This document shows, one piece after another, positions 28,721-36,971 of a stretch of 64,000 nucleotides of DNA. Origin of the DNA: Paenibacillus sp. (GTDB lineage Bacteria; Bacillota; Bacilli; Paenibacillales; NBRC-103111); contig JAPSLM010000007.1 of assembly GCA_031180825.1 (NCBI GenBank), forward strand, positions 62,001 to 126,000, in the 5' to 3' direction. Under the pieces are notes generated by a model, which was given only the letters and a program-made list of their open reading frames with translations, was not told the DNA's origin and searched no databases. The translations under genes and the position numbers were made by a program. Numbering within the stretch: the first letter of the stretch is position 1; each line of letters begins with the position of its first letter.

Positions 28721-28757
28721 AAGAGGAACGCCGTCAAAGCTGACGCACATTCCTCTT
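28721..28757 (-). terminator. Terminator after the HTH protein gene
   Basis: AAGAGGAA and TTCCTCTT with an inner CGTCA/TGACG pair form a stem followed on the minus strand by TTTTTT. It lies 21 bases after the stop of the gene at 28778. Confidence 0.85.
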
Positions 28758-28777
28758 CCTTGCGTTGCGGGCGGTCT

Positions 28778-29284
28778 TTACTTTTCCCGCCTATATCCCC
28801 GCTCGCCGTACGGCTGAAGCCGCATTGTGGCCGTTCTATGCGGCTCGACAAAGGCCGGCGCATGCCTGTCCTTTTCTCTAAGCAGCTCTATCATCGCCAA
28901 ATACACCTTGGACTGGCGCTCTTTTTCCTTCAAAGCGAAGCGGTGATTGCGGATGGTGGATGCGCTGCCGATGCCCATTTCCTTCTGAATGTCCGCATCG
29001 CTCATCCCTTGGTAAAAGTGCCGGAGCAGACTATTTTGATGATCGGTCAGGCCGGTCAGCTTTTTATCAAGCCCGATCAAATATTCGAACACCGAGCCAT
29101 GGGTGTTTTCTATATGAACCCGCGTATAGCGTTCCGCCTCATAGAGCGTGCCTTCGTCCGGATAAATAATGCCCTTCTCCACCGATTTGCCGCAGAGCAA
29201 GCAGAGATAACGGTCCGTCTCCTCCGCGTAACCCCGCTTCAACTCTTCCAGCGATGCATTCCAAAACTGTTCAGACAGCTGCAT
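28778..29284 (-). CDS. HTH transcription regulator with N-terminal CxxC motif
   Basis: A 168-residue protein. CLLCGKS (about 28-34) looks like half of a metal or redox site, with HIENTHGS supplying possible histidines. A LuxR-like helix-turn-helix follows (LTDHQNSLLRHFYQGMSDADIQKEMGIGSASTIRNHRFALKEKE). The layout resembles a small Firmicute regulator family that I cannot name securely. A TTGACA-TATTAT promoter (18-base spacer, 29325-29354) drives it and a terminator follows, so it is monocistronic. Its targets are unknown. Confidence 0.75.
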   Translation of the reverse strand: MQLSEQFWNASLEELKRGYAEETDRYLCLLCGKSVEKGIIYPDEGTLYEAERYTRVHIENTHGSVFEYLIGLDKKLTGLTDHQNSLLRHFYQGMSDADIQKEMGIGSASTIRNHRFALKEKERQSKVYLAMIELLREKDRHAPAFVEPHRTATMRLQPYGERGYRREK

Positions 29285-29324
29285 AAAACAAACACATCCT
29301 CATATCGTTTACCAAACAATAGAC

Positions 29325-29354
29325 ATAATAATACATCGTTTATATTTTTGTCAA
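29325..29354 (-). promoter_or_regulatory. Promoter of the CxxC-HTH gene
   Basis: On the minus strand TTGACA (29349-29354), 18 bases, and TATTAT (29325-29330). A direct repeat TAAACGAT flanks it. The remaining gap to 29527 shows no further feature that I can support. Confidence 0.65.
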
Positions 29355-29527
29355 CGATTGCGAATAACATCTACTCTATCACATACGCTTTGAGCCTGTT
29401 ATTGGACAAACTTGCTGAAAATATAGATAATTAGTATTGCCATCCAATAATCAGCCAATCCCCCAGCCGATGGGGAAATAAATGAGGGAAATCCATGAAG
29501 AAAAAGATATAGCAAAGTGCGCGCTGT

Positions 29528-30106
29528 TTAAGCGCCTCCAAGAGTCTCGCGGTAAAACAAATTCGGATAAACCATTACGATGCCGTTAGAATCAACGGTA
29601 ATGTTCTCCACAAAATTCCCGCTCCGATATTGAAACACCGACGAATCCTTCCCGCTTTCCAGCAAGGTATATTGCTGTTTTACCTGTTTATAGGTCAAAT
29701 TCGCGGCAGAAATGTAGACCACTTGGATTTCCTGCTGCTGCAATGGCTCATACGATAATCGGTTAATCGGAAGCGTGTTGGTAAAGGGAGTGCATGAAAT
29801 ATCGATATCGATGCAGCCCGACAATTCCGAAATGACTTGTCCCTCTGCGTCTTTCCAGATCCCGCGGCCGTCAGATGAGAGACTCAAGCCTTGGTCTTCT
29901 CCTTCTCCCAAGTAACGCATATTGACCGCTCTGACGACCCAGCTTTTATCAAGGGCGATATCGTATTTCATTCTGAAGATACCGTTGTGATTATGACTTC
30001 CGATAACAATACTATCTATGATAATTTGGTTGTGTTCCTCTTTGACTTTAAGATGTTCATACCCGATCCCAGCGCTTGGTCTCCAAACCATATCCGCAGG
30101 CAGCAT
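29528..30106 (-). CDS. Putative glycolipid-binding domain protein (DUF1089)
   Basis: A 192-residue protein of the putative glycolipid-binding family. VWRPSAGIGYEHL at the N terminus, GCIDIDISCTPFTNTLPINRL in the middle (key C and P residues), and YRSGNF with YPNLFYR at the end are family marks. It would be a soluble beta-rich fold; the ligand role is a database name that I cannot confirm here. GGGAGG precedes the ATG. It lies 70 bases downstream of the SDR gene on the same strand and may share its transcript with arsR and SDR. Confidence 0.82.
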   Translation of the reverse strand: MLPADMVWRPSAGIGYEHLKVKEEHNQIIIDSIVIGSHNHNGIFRMKYDIALDKSWVVRAVNMRYLGEGEDQGLSLSSDGRGIWKDAEGQVISELSGCIDIDISCTPFTNTLPINRLSYEPLQQQEIQVVYISAANLTYKQVKQQYTLLESGKDSSVFQYRSGNFVENITVDSNGIVMVYPNLFYRETLGGA

Positions 30107-30176
30107 AAGTCAATCCTCCCACCATTTGTTCACACAGGAAGTTTATCATGTTCTCCGAACCTTGTTAAGAGCGTAT

Positions 30177-31133
30177 TTAAAAGCCTTCCTCGTTCCGGCG
30201 GAGCAAGTCCCGGACGGCCGCATCCACGGCATCGGTCAGCGAGTAGCGGGCGGCAATGCCTTGCCGGCGAATTTTACCGTCATTCCATAACCGGTTGACG
30301 GTGAAGCTTTTTATCGCAAAAGGGGTCAAATGAAGCTGCGCCAACTGCTCCTCCGTCGGGCTTTCCGGAATCCGTATCGTTGCGGCAGCTTTTCCGGCGG
30401 CGCGATCGATCTCGGCCTTCAGTCCGCTCCAGGTCGTATCAAACCCTTTCAACAGGTAAGCGTCACCCGCTTGCCCCTTCATATCCAGGGTCCCGAGCCA
30501 TGCCATCGCCCGGCCGATATCGCGCGTATCGATCAGCGAAACCCGGCCGTCGCCGTCGCCGACGATCGGATATTGACCCTGTGCATGCGCCCGGAACAGC
30601 CTCGAGAAAAACGACGAAACATCCCGGACCCCGATCGTACTGGCCGGACGCAGCAGAATCGTTCCGATCCCGGCTTCCCGCCCGGTTTGCCGGGCCACTT
30701 CCTCCCGCTTCACGGCCAACGCTTGAATCGGATATTCCGGCACGGTCATATAAGATTCGTCAATCGGGTCTCCTGTCCGGAAATCGTACATGACGATCGT
30801 GCTTAGCTGGACAAAGCGTCCGGCCCCTTGGGAAGCAGCCGCTTCAATTAACCTCCGGGTCAGCTTGACCTCCACCTCGGCTTCCGCGTCGATGACCATG
30901 TGCAGCTTTGCATCCGCCGTACAATTATAGACAATCTGGTGCCCGCGGATGGTATTCGCAATGGAAGAAGGATCGGAAAAATCAACGCGGACAACGTTCA
31001 CTCCCAGGCTTTCCAAAAAAAACGTATTGCTCCGCTCACGAACGGCCGCGGTCACCTCATGCCCGGCCAACACCAATTGCTCCACCGTATGACTCCCGAT
31101 AAATCCGCTGCCTCCAAACACGACTGCTTTCAT
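30177..31133 (-). CDS. NAD(P)-dependent epimerase/dehydratase (extended SDR)
   Basis: A 318-residue Rossmann protein. The nucleotide site is GGSGFIGSH (residues 7-15). The catalytic YxxxK of this family is replaced at the expected place by a segment around EYPIQALAVKREEV, which has the Lys but an unclear Tyr, so catalysis should be verified. Substrate is unknown. An ArsR-type regulator lies directly upstream in the same direction, and a GTTTAAAC site lies between them. No start conflict was seen. Confidence 0.82.
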   Translation of the reverse strand: MKAVVFGGSGFIGSHTVEQLVLAGHEVTAAVRERSNTFFLESLGVNVVRVDFSDPSSIANTIRGHQIVYNCTADAKLHMVIDAEAEVEVKLTRRLIEAAASQGAGRFVQLSTIVMYDFRTGDPIDESYMTVPEYPIQALAVKREEVARQTGREAGIGTILLRPASTIGVRDVSSFFSRLFRAHAQGQYPIVGDGDGRVSLIDTRDIGRAMAWLGTLDMKGQAGDAYLLKGFDTTWSGLKAEIDRAAGKAAATIRIPESPTEEQLAQLHLTPFAIKSFTVNRLWNDGKIRRQGIAARYSLTDAVDAAVRDLLRRNEEGF

Positions 31134-31158
31134 TCATGCCATCCCTTCATTTTATCAA

Positions 31159-31166
31159 GTTTAAAC
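31159..31166. promoter_or_regulatory. GTTTAAAC site between arsR-type and SDR genes
   Basis: The same eight-base palindrome core found upstream of the ArsR gene recurs here, flanked by TTTATCAA and TTTGATAAA arms that form their own inverted repeat. It may be a second operator or part of a hairpin. Confidence 0.45.
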
Positions 31167-31191
31167 ATATGAACGCATTTGATAAAAAAAA

Positions 31192-31521
31192 TTAGTGGCT
31201 TTCCTCCACCGCAACGATCAAATCTTTGATCAGCTGCAGCGATCCGCGCAGATTTTTGCTTAAGCGATAATATTTCTCTTTGCCGCTGCGGTCGAAGTCG
31301 ATCAAATCGGCCTGTCTTAAAATTTTTAAATGATGGGAGATCGCAGGTCTGGAAATAGTCATGCGCTCGGTAATTTGATTGACATTCAAGCTGTTTAGCT
31401 CAAGCAAAAGCGCAACGATCTGCTGCCGGTTGACATCGCCCAGAGCCTGGAAGATCGGCGTGCTCAATTTGAACTTTTCCAGAATCGCCTCTTTGTTCGT
31501 ACACTCGCGCTTTTCGATCAT
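31192..31521 (-). CDS. ArsR family winged-helix regulator
   Basis: A 109-residue ArsR/SmtB protein (FQALGDVNRQQIVALLLE, then the recognition helix TISRPAISHHLKILRQADLI). No Cys-based metal motif of ArsR (ELCVCD) is present, so a metal ligand is unlikely. Three start codons occur in a row (GTG, ATG, ATG). AAGG is best spaced for the third. A GTTTAAA-CT-TTTAAAC palindrome overlaps its promoter region. It probably represses itself and the downstream SDR gene. Confidence 0.87.
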   Translation of the reverse strand: MIEKRECTNKEAILEKFKLSTPIFQALGDVNRQQIVALLLELNSLNVNQITERMTISRPAISHHLKILRQADLIDFDRSGKEKYYRLSKNLRGSLQLIKDLIVAVEESH

Positions 31522-31534
31522 CATCACCTTATAG

Positions 31535-31550
31535 GTTTAAACTTTTAAAC
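31535..31550. promoter_or_regulatory. Palindromic operator of the ArsR gene
   Basis: GTTTAAACTTTTAAAC has perfect seven-base arms around a two-base centre, 14 bases upstream of the ArsR start. Confidence 0.65.
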
Positions 31551-31615
31551 ATGTTTATATTGTACTGCATCATTTTTACTCATGCAACCCATTCGTTCCT
31601 TTGCGGATTCCCGGC

Positions 31616-31915
31616 TCATTTTCTCGACTCGAAGAAACGCACCATGATCAGCAAAATCTCGCAAAAAACCTTCCATATCACAGCGGCCGACACAAAAGCG
31701 ACAAAGCCGTACACGACTCCCTTCGGAAGATCGTTTACCGCCTTGGACGTATAAAAATATCCTTCTTTTACCATTGCCATATAAGTATTTGTCGCGTAGA
31801 TTTCCGTTCCGAATTGCTGGGCTTTATAGGCTATCGGAATCAATCCCGTATAAAACAGAGCCGTTATCAACCGGATCGGCGGCGTCTCCCCGAACTTGAA
31901 CAGTTTGTTCCACAT
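31616..31915 (-). CDS. Small membrane protein of unknown function
   Basis: A 99-residue protein with two hydrophobic segments (LITALFYTGLIPIAYKA and GVVYGFVAFVSAAVIWKVFCEILLIMV region). The N terminus is MWNKLFKFGETPP. The ATG at 31913-31915 is chosen because GGGAGGGATTCTGCG precedes it, while the longer frame to 31990 has no ribosome site. No family recognised. It lies downstream of a second small gene (31990-32193) in the same direction. Confidence 0.75.
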   Translation of the reverse strand: MWNKLFKFGETPPIRLITALFYTGLIPIAYKAQQFGTEIYATNTYMAMVKEGYFYTSKAVNDLPKGVVYGFVAFVSAAVIWKVFCEILLIMVRFFESRK

Positions 31916-31989
31916 CGCAGAATCCCTCCCCCATCGCCGAACTTGCATCCACAGCCCGCGGAGCTTATCCGGGGCCGCGACAGCAAGCA

Positions 31990-32193
31990 TTACCTCAATA
32001 ACCGCTTTGCCTGCTCCTCGATCATATTTCTGAGCTCGTTCCTGAATTCCTCGTCGCTTAGAGCTACATACTTTTCGCCGATTTCCGTGTATCGTTTCAC
32101 TTCATCCCGGGATAAAAACTCCGTAAAGTTAGTTCCGTATTCCTTTAGAAACGAAATCAGCGCCGTGAACACAATAAATTCCTGCTTGTTCAA
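31990..32193 (-). CDS. Small unknown protein with TTG start
   Basis: A 67-residue protein starting MNKQEFIVFTALISFLKEY, then a charged, helical part (EVKRYTEIGEKYVALSDEEFRNELRNM). GAGGGAGGA lies eight bases before the TTG. The ribosome site is embedded in the end of a decayed acetyltransferase gene, whose TAA lies two bases upstream. No family recognised. Probably in one operon with the small membrane protein downstream. Confidence 0.7.
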   Translation of the reverse strand: MNKQEFIVFTALISFLKEYGTNFTEFLSRDEVKRYTEIGEKYVALSDEEFRNELRNMIEEQAKRLLR

Positions 32194-32194
32194 G

Positions 32195-32721
32195 TTACAT
32201 TCCTCCCTCGCCAGTCGCTTCGCTTCTGCTGATCCGGTATACATAGGTCGGCAAGTACCGGTTCCGGGGATTTGCAAACTGCGCTTCACGCTTCATCCCT
32301 AATTTTTCGGCCACCTTCTGCGAGGCCGGATGATCGTGCGCCATATTGGCGCATACGCTGTCGAATTTCAATGGACCGAAGCCGTATTCCAGGCAAGCCT
32401 AGGCCGCTTCGTACCCATAGCCCTTCTGCCAGTAAGGATGGTGAATGATGTAGCCCAAATCGTTTTCGAACCGATCTACGATTTTGTGCCTCATGAAGCC
32501 GCGGTCACCGATGAGCTTCCGATTCGCCTTCAAAGTGACAGCCCATCTGCCATACCCCGAATCCCGGCAGCTTCGAATGCTTCTTTCCAGCCAATTACGG
32601 ACCTGCTCATCATCAAAAGGCCGGGGCCAAAAGCGCATTGTCTTGGAGTCGGAAAGCAGCGTCCTGAGTTCCTCGAAGTCGCTTTCCTTATACTCCCGGA
32701 TGAGCAGCCTTTCGTCGTCAT
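32195..32721 (-). pseudogene. GNAT acetyltransferase pseudogene
   Basis: The frame around 32402-32713 encodes a clear GNAT N-terminal part (ERLLIREYKESDFEEL, FWPRPFDDEQVRNWL). At 32399-32401 an in-frame TAG interrupts it directly inside the acetyl-CoA-binding region (WQKGYGYEAA then stop then ACLEYGFG). The frame then continues to a natural TAA at 32195 with typical C-terminal residues (ASQKVAEKLGM). Near 32713 the coding frame also leaves the frame of the only plausible start ATG-ACG-ACG (32721), consistent with loss of one base. Two independent lesions make a sequencing error unlikely. Flanking small genes overlap both ends. Confidence 0.82.
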
Positions 32722-32723
32722 CA

Positions 32724-33044
32724 TTAACATAAGCATCCGGGCTCCCCTATAATTTGGTTCCCATTCGCATGGACAATGACTTGTGCGCTTTTATTTTGCT
32801 GCGAGATCCTCACCACCCAAGTGAAATTTGTCTTAAACTCTGCCGCGGTTATGGTCCAGTTTTTATACTTTTTCCGCACCGTTTCCATGGCTTCATGTTC
32901 CTTCTGTTCCAGCCACGCCCATATACCAAACGTAATAACCATGAAAATAGTTACAGATTTAAATAGAAAATACAGTTTTTTCTTCATCCTTCGAGGAGCT
33001 GGCGAACTGTCGGCCGTTTTCCCGGTTCCTCGTCGTTGCGCCAT
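32724..33044 (-). CDS. Small membrane-anchored protein of unknown function
   Basis: A 106-residue protein with a basic N terminus, one membrane segment (LYFLFKSVTIFMVITFGIWAW) and an extracellular part containing KNWTITAAEF and VRISQQNKSAQVIVHANG. The ATG at 33042-33044 lies two bases after the stop of the upstream gene. An internal ATG at residue 20 (MKKKLYF) is equally credible as start but has a ribosome site that is too close. No family recognised. Its end meets the start region of the decayed GNAT gene. Confidence 0.65.
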   Translation of the reverse strand: MAQRRGTGKTADSSPAPRRMKKKLYFLFKSVTIFMVITFGIWAWLEQKEHEAMETVRKKYKNWTITAAEFKTNFTWVVRISQQNKSAQVIVHANGNQIIGEPGCLC

Positions 33045-33046
33045 CT

Positions 33047-33511
33047 TTAGGACCCCGCTTTCTGCAATTGGTTTTCGATGTAATCGATCGCTTCGTCCTT
33101 CTTCCTGAAAATCCATTCGATCGTTTCCAATCCTTCCTCGCTGTCGATTCCAAGCAGCAGCGTCCTGACGGCCTCCTCGCAAGGCGGGCCTACAATAACG
33201 GCCATGGGCAGGGCCGGCTCGCAGCTGCCGGTATCGATATCCAGCGCCATCTCCAGCATGTCTCCCCATTCATACTTGAGATCGGACCAGTCCAAAATGA
33301 AGGCGTCGGGCCCCCAAGCTTCCAGCGCCGCCTGCCCCATCGCCTTCATATAGACCGCATCGCTGTTCCCCGCCGAGCCGAAGCCGTACTCGCCCGAGTA
33401 TTTCAAAATCATAATATCCTGATAAGGCACGGTCTTAGACGGCCCGATAAAATAATCGACCTGAATATCGCTTAAATCGGACAATTTTACTTCCCGAAAA
33501 TCGGACTCCAC
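33047..33511 (-). CDS. Unknown acidic protein
   Basis: A 154-residue acidic soluble protein. It contains GPDAFILDWSDLKYEWGDM and PMAVIVGPPCEEAVRTLL. That alternation of strand and helix might be a STAS-like or Rossmann-like fold, but I do not recognise the family. Two GTG starts are in frame. The second (33509-33511) has AAGGAAGAGG at nine bases and is preferred. It is probably co-transcribed with the membrane-anchored protein downstream. Confidence 0.7.
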   Translation of the reverse strand: MESDFREVKLSDLSDIQVDYFIGPSKTVPYQDIMILKYSGEYGFGSAGNSDAVYMKAMGQAALEAWGPDAFILDWSDLKYEWGDMLEMALDIDTGSCEPALPMAVIVGPPCEEAVRTLLLGIDSEEGLETIEWIFRKKDEAIDYIENQLQKAGS

Positions 33512-33665
33512 AGTGTCCACCCTCTTCCTTCATTTTCCTATCGTACGTGTGTTCATTATCTTTTCTGCACAAAAGAGGAACCCCTTCCGGGGGCGCTTTA
33601 TGTATTTCGCGGTAAACCTTGCAATCCTCTACGCTTCGGCTTCGACCGGGACCAAACCAGGACCG

Positions 33666-34103
33666 TCAAGGATTCAGCTTCATCAAGATCGTCTCGTGCG
33701 GATACTCGGTGCGGCACCACCGAAACTTTTTCAGTACGCCGGGATGAACGGCAGACTCGTCTTCCACCCGTTTGTAGCCGAATCTGCTGTAAAAGGACTC
33801 CAGATGGGCGAACGGAATACAATAGACGTGCGAAATCTCCCGGCGCTCGGCCTCCTCCACCAGCAAACCGACGATCGCGCTTGCCGCCTGCTTCCCCCGG
33901 AAGCGCTCCTGCACATAAATACCGCCCATCTCATAGGTATCCTGCCCCATATTGACCAAGCGGCCGACGCCGGCTTTTTCCCCGCTCCATTCGGCGATCA
34001 CGATGATTTCGTTCCCGTAATCGGAAGCGACGAAGCCTGCGTCACCGTACTGCTCATTCACCCACAGCATGTCTTCTTCTCGTGCGGCTCTCAAAGCTAG
34101 CAT
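33666..34103 (-). CDS. GNAT family N-acetyltransferase
   Basis: A 145-residue GNAT. Beta-4 and motif A read MGGIYVQERFRGKQAASAI, and the C-terminal motif is LESFYSRFGYKRVE. The ATG at 34101-34103 follows AGGAGGAGAATT. The upstream extension in the same frame is not coding. Substrate unknown. A second acetyltransferase gene nearby is decayed. Confidence 0.85.
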   Translation of the reverse strand: MLALRAAREEDMLWVNEQYGDAGFVASDYGNEIIVIAEWSGEKAGVGRLVNMGQDTYEMGGIYVQERFRGKQAASAIVGLLVEEAERREISHVYCIPFAHLESFYSRFGYKRVEDESAVHPGVLKKFRWCRTEYPHETILMKLNP

Positions 34104-34346
34104 AACCGAATTCTCCTCCTTCACGGGAATATTATAGCACGCTCCTGCCGGACGTGGCCTGTCCGAGAACGAGTTGCAGTCAAAGTTGCCGGTAAAACAT
34201 CGGAACATAACGGAGCATCTTCTCGCTTGACACTTTTTCTCGGCAACTAAAAATTCCATATTTATGATTTTAATGGTATATTTTTGGATATAAATCATAA
34301 TCAACGCTTAAAGCATCGCTAAATCTAGGGGGAAAGAGGTGTGTAA

Positions 34347-34784
34347 ATGTTGAAGCACAAAAAGGCTCTGCTAATGGCAAGCGCCGCTTTAACCTTGTTT
34401 CTAGGCACGGGAGCGGCCTATGCTGCGCACGAGACAGAACCGAACGATACTCCGCAAACTGCCAATCCGGGCCCGTCCTTCTTTTCCGGGGTGTCCGGAA
34501 AGATCGGCTCTCCAACAGACCTCGATTACTATAAAATCAAAGCCTTTGATTTCCCTTCAGGACGGCCATATCAATTTTTGGGCTCGAACTCATCCGGCGT
34601 TGAATATGAATTGCATGTATATGAGAAGAACGGCAGCGATTATACTTTGATAAAACAGAGCGCTACGCAATCGGGCCTTGGAATCACAAATGTTCCGGGC
34701 AACGGCAAAGAACATTACATTCTTATTAAAAGCGCTGACGGACGGGTTACGTCCAAGGGCTATACATTGCAGTATCTCATTTAA
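34347..34784 (+). CDS. Secreted protein with PPC-like domain
   Basis: A 145-residue exported protein. The signal peptide MLKHKKALLMASAALTLFLG ends near AAYAA. The mature part starts HETEPNDTPQTA, the typical entry of bacterial pre-peptidase C-terminal domains, and continues with DLDYYKIKAFDF and EYELHVYEK strands. No protease domain is attached, so it is a free PPC-like beta sandwich. TTTCTAGGGGGAAAGAGG lies upstream as ribosome region. Role unknown, perhaps wall binding. Confidence 0.8.
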   Translation: MLKHKKALLMASAALTLFLGTGAAYAAHETEPNDTPQTANPGPSFFSGVSGKIGSPTDLDYYKIKAFDFPSGRPYQFLGSNSSGVEYELHVYEKNGSDYTLIKQSATQSGLGITNVPGNGKEHYILIKSADGRVTSKGYTLQYLI

Positions 34785-34859
34785 GTGAACCGTATGGGGG
34801 AACCGCATTTTGCTGTTCCCTTTATTTTTTTCTCACGCTAAAGACGACAAAAATAAAAA

Positions 34860-34880
34860 AACTTGCCCGATCCGGCAAGC
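34860..34880 (-). terminator. Terminator after DUF1836-type gene
   Basis: CTTGCC and GGCAAG pair over six bases. The minus strand continues with a seven-base T run. Located 35 bases past the stop of the gene at 34915. Confidence 0.75.
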
Positions 34881-34914
34881 TTGAATTGAATAGAGAGATG
34901 GAGCCGTCTCAACG

Positions 34915-35691
34915 TTACACCAAATCCTGCAAAAACAACGTTGCGTTCAAATAACGCTTGGCCAGAGACTGGAAATAAGAGGTTTGCACCGAAACCATGG
35001 CGATAAAGATCGTATGGCTCAGCAGCTTTTTCTGTCCGTCGCTCAGCCCCTCCACCGCCTCGGCATATTCGTCGGCTTTTTGCTTGATTAAATGCTCCAT
35101 CATATGATCGTGGTTCCGCAGACCGCCGTCGTGACCGGACAGATCCAGCACCTGGTCGTTGTTCTGATCGAGCTCCTCAAAGATCGAGGCGTATGCCGCG
35201 TACAACCGAAGCGGAGAAACGACATCGTCGTCATCGTTGTTCGGGCGGTTGAAGACGAGCGTCAGCAGCTTGCGGATCGACTCGAAATCAAGCGTCGCCT
35301 TCAAATCGTCAATTATGAACAAGACGGCGGTTTGGTCGATCGAATATTTTTTGCCCAGTCTGGGCGAAGGGATCAGCGACTTGAAATCCCGCTTCACCCA
35401 ATTTTGCACCGAAGTGACCGAGTACTGTGCATATTCGATCTGATTGCCCAATGCAACGATATCGGTCAACGAGAAGCCTTCGCCCGTCGGCTTCATCTTG
35501 ATCAGCTTCTCGAAGATCGGCGGGAGCGAGGTAGAGACGAACGCCCCCAGCGTCTTGCCGTGCTCCATATCCGACCGATGCGATTTGGCCCAGGCCTCCT
35601 GCAGCGTAGCGAGCGGCGTCCGGTCCGTCTTCCCTGCAAGAGACATCAGCAAGCCGGCCATTTGTTTTCTCGTCAAATAAAAAGTTTCCAT
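34915..35691 (-). CDS. DUF1836-type protein, probable MerR-like regulator
   Basis: A 258-residue protein whose middle part (FSLTDIVALGNQIEYAQYSVTSVQNWVKRDFK) has the layout of the DUF1836 family, which contains a MerR-like HTH (SVTSVQNWVKRD). The N-terminal part (YLTRKQMAGLLMSL) and C-terminal helices may be for dimerisation. ATG at 35689-35691 follows AGAGGGG. An upstream ATG is less well placed. A good promoter and an AGTTC-N4-GAACT palindrome lie in front. A cation transporter gene is divergent. The link to that gene is inferred. Confidence 0.78.
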   Translation of the reverse strand: METFYLTRKQMAGLLMSLAGKTDRTPLATLQEAWAKSHRSDMEHGKTLGAFVSTSLPPIFEKLIKMKPTGEGFSLTDIVALGNQIEYAQYSVTSVQNWVKRDFKSLIPSPRLGKKYSIDQTAVLFIIDDLKATLDFESIRKLLTLVFNRPNNDDDDVVSPLRLYAAYASIFEELDQNNDQVLDLSGHDGGLRNHDHMMEHLIKQKADEYAEAVEGLSDGQKKLLSHTIFIAMVSVQTSYFQSLAKRYLNATLFLQDLV

Positions 35692-35713
35692 AGGCGAGCC
35701 CCTCTGTTTCATG

Positions 35714-35757
35714 AGTTCATTTGAACTAATCATAAGACTTTACCGTGAGAATGTCAA
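35714..35757 (-). promoter_or_regulatory. Promoter and palindrome of the DUF1836-type gene
   Basis: On the minus strand TTGACA (35752-35757), 17 bases, TATGAT (35729-35734). Immediately downstream AGTTC-ATTT-GAACT (35714-35727) covers the likely transcript start. Confidence 0.75.
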
Positions 35758-35875
35758 AAAGCTCATCCCGCTAAGAGTGAGCTTCCTCCGGCATTCTCTT
35801 TTTCATTTCTGACATTATTTCGCCGATAATGGCTCAAAATGGGCTTTGTTATTTTTTTCAAAAGGTCTTAATATA

Positions 35876-35889
35876 AGTTCGTAAGAACT
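35876..35889. promoter_or_regulatory. Second AGTTC-N4-GAACT site, before the CDF gene
   Basis: AGTTC-GTAA-GAACT repeats the palindrome found at the DUF1836 promoter, 162 bases away, in the upstream region of the divergent transporter. The rest of the intergenic region holds a hairpin (AAAAAGCTCA/TGAGCTT) at 35758-35785. Confidence 0.55.
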
Positions 35890-36005
35890 CGTATTTAAAG
35901 GTTTCTTTATGACACTTTTGCCGCTGAGACAAACGGGTTACACTAGCATGATAAGCCGCGCCGGCAGCAAGTGCATCAAACTCGAAACGATGAGGAGAGC
36001 AAACG

Positions 36006-36971
36006 ATGGGATTATGGGCTTTACTTAAAAAAGGGAACACTTCTTCCTTAATGGCGGCGCTTGGAAATACGGCAGTCGCGGCAGCCAAAGGAGTCGCCGC
36101 AGCGCTTAGCGGAAGCGGCGCCATGTTCGCGTCAGCCATGCACTCCGTAGCCGATGCGATCAACCAGGGGTTTGTATTTGCAGGAAGCGTGCTCGCGGAA
36201 AAGCAGCCGACCCGGCGGTTTCCCACCGGCTTCGGCCGTGTGATCAATCTGTTCTGCATGGTCGCGGTCATGGTCGTTTCCTTCATGGCTTACGAAACGA
36301 TACTGGAAGGCTTTCATCTGCTGGCCCACCCGGCGGAAGCTTCGAATTTCTGGCTGAACTTGGCCATCCTGCTGATCGCCATCCTCATCGACGGTGCCAT
36401 CCTGTGGAAGGCGATGAAAGAAATCGTCCGCGAAGCGCGGGTAGAAGCCAAAGGACTTGCAATCGTCCCGGCGGCATTTCGGAACGTCGGACGGTCCGCC
36501 CCTCCTACCCGGCTGGTCTTCTATGAAGATATCGTCGCGACGCTGGGCGCGGCTCTTGCCTTAATCGCGGTCATCGTAACCCAGCTGTCGGATTTCAAAA
36601 TGCTGGACGGAATCGCCACGATCCTGATCGGATTTCTCATGGTCGGGGTAGCCTTCAAGGTCGGCTATGACAATATGGTAGGTCTGATCGGCGTGGCTGC
36701 GCCGAAAGATGTGGAGGATCGGGTCGCCAGCCTGCTGCTGGCGGACCCGGATGTCCGGGACATTAACCGGCTCCGCATCCTGCAGGAAGGCCGGACGTAT
36801 CACGTCGACGGCTATGTGGAGCTCCGCGTCGGCCTGACGTTGGCGGACGCCGACGATATTAAATTCCGCTTAAGAGCGATCCTGCTTAGCGATCCGGACA
36901 TTACCGACGTTACGCTTGGCATTCTCGAAGACAACGGCGTCCGGGACTGGAGGCCGGAGCTTAATCCTTAA
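36006..36971 (+). CDS. Cation diffusion facilitator family transporter
   Basis: A 321-residue inner-membrane transporter with a CDF layout: six hydrophobic segments in the first 200 residues, then a cytoplasmic domain near 210-321. In segment 2 the usual HSxxDxxxD is [10 protein letters not shown], where the last Asp is Asn-Gln. That resembles the ZnT9-like branch, so divalent ion selectivity may differ. The C-terminal part ([23 protein letters not shown]) is a CDF cytoplasmic dimerisation domain. Its stop overlaps the convergent clpP stop by four bases. No SD better than GAGGAGAGC was needed at the start. Confidence 0.87.
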   Translation: MGLWALLKKGNTSSLMAALGNTAVAAAKGVAAALSGSGAMFASAMHSVADAINQGFVFAGSVLAEKQPTRRFPTGFGRVINLFCMVAVMVVSFMAYETILEGFHLLAHPAEASNFWLNLAILLIAILIDGAILWKAMKEIVREARVEAKGLAIVPAAFRNVGRSAPPTRLVFYEDIVATLGAALALIAVIVTQLSDFKMLDGIATILIGFLMVGVAFKVGYDNMVGLIGVAAPKDVEDRVASLLLADPDVRDINRLRILQEGRTYHVDGYVELRVGLTLADADDIKFRLRAILLSDPDITDVTLGILEDNGVRDWRPELNP

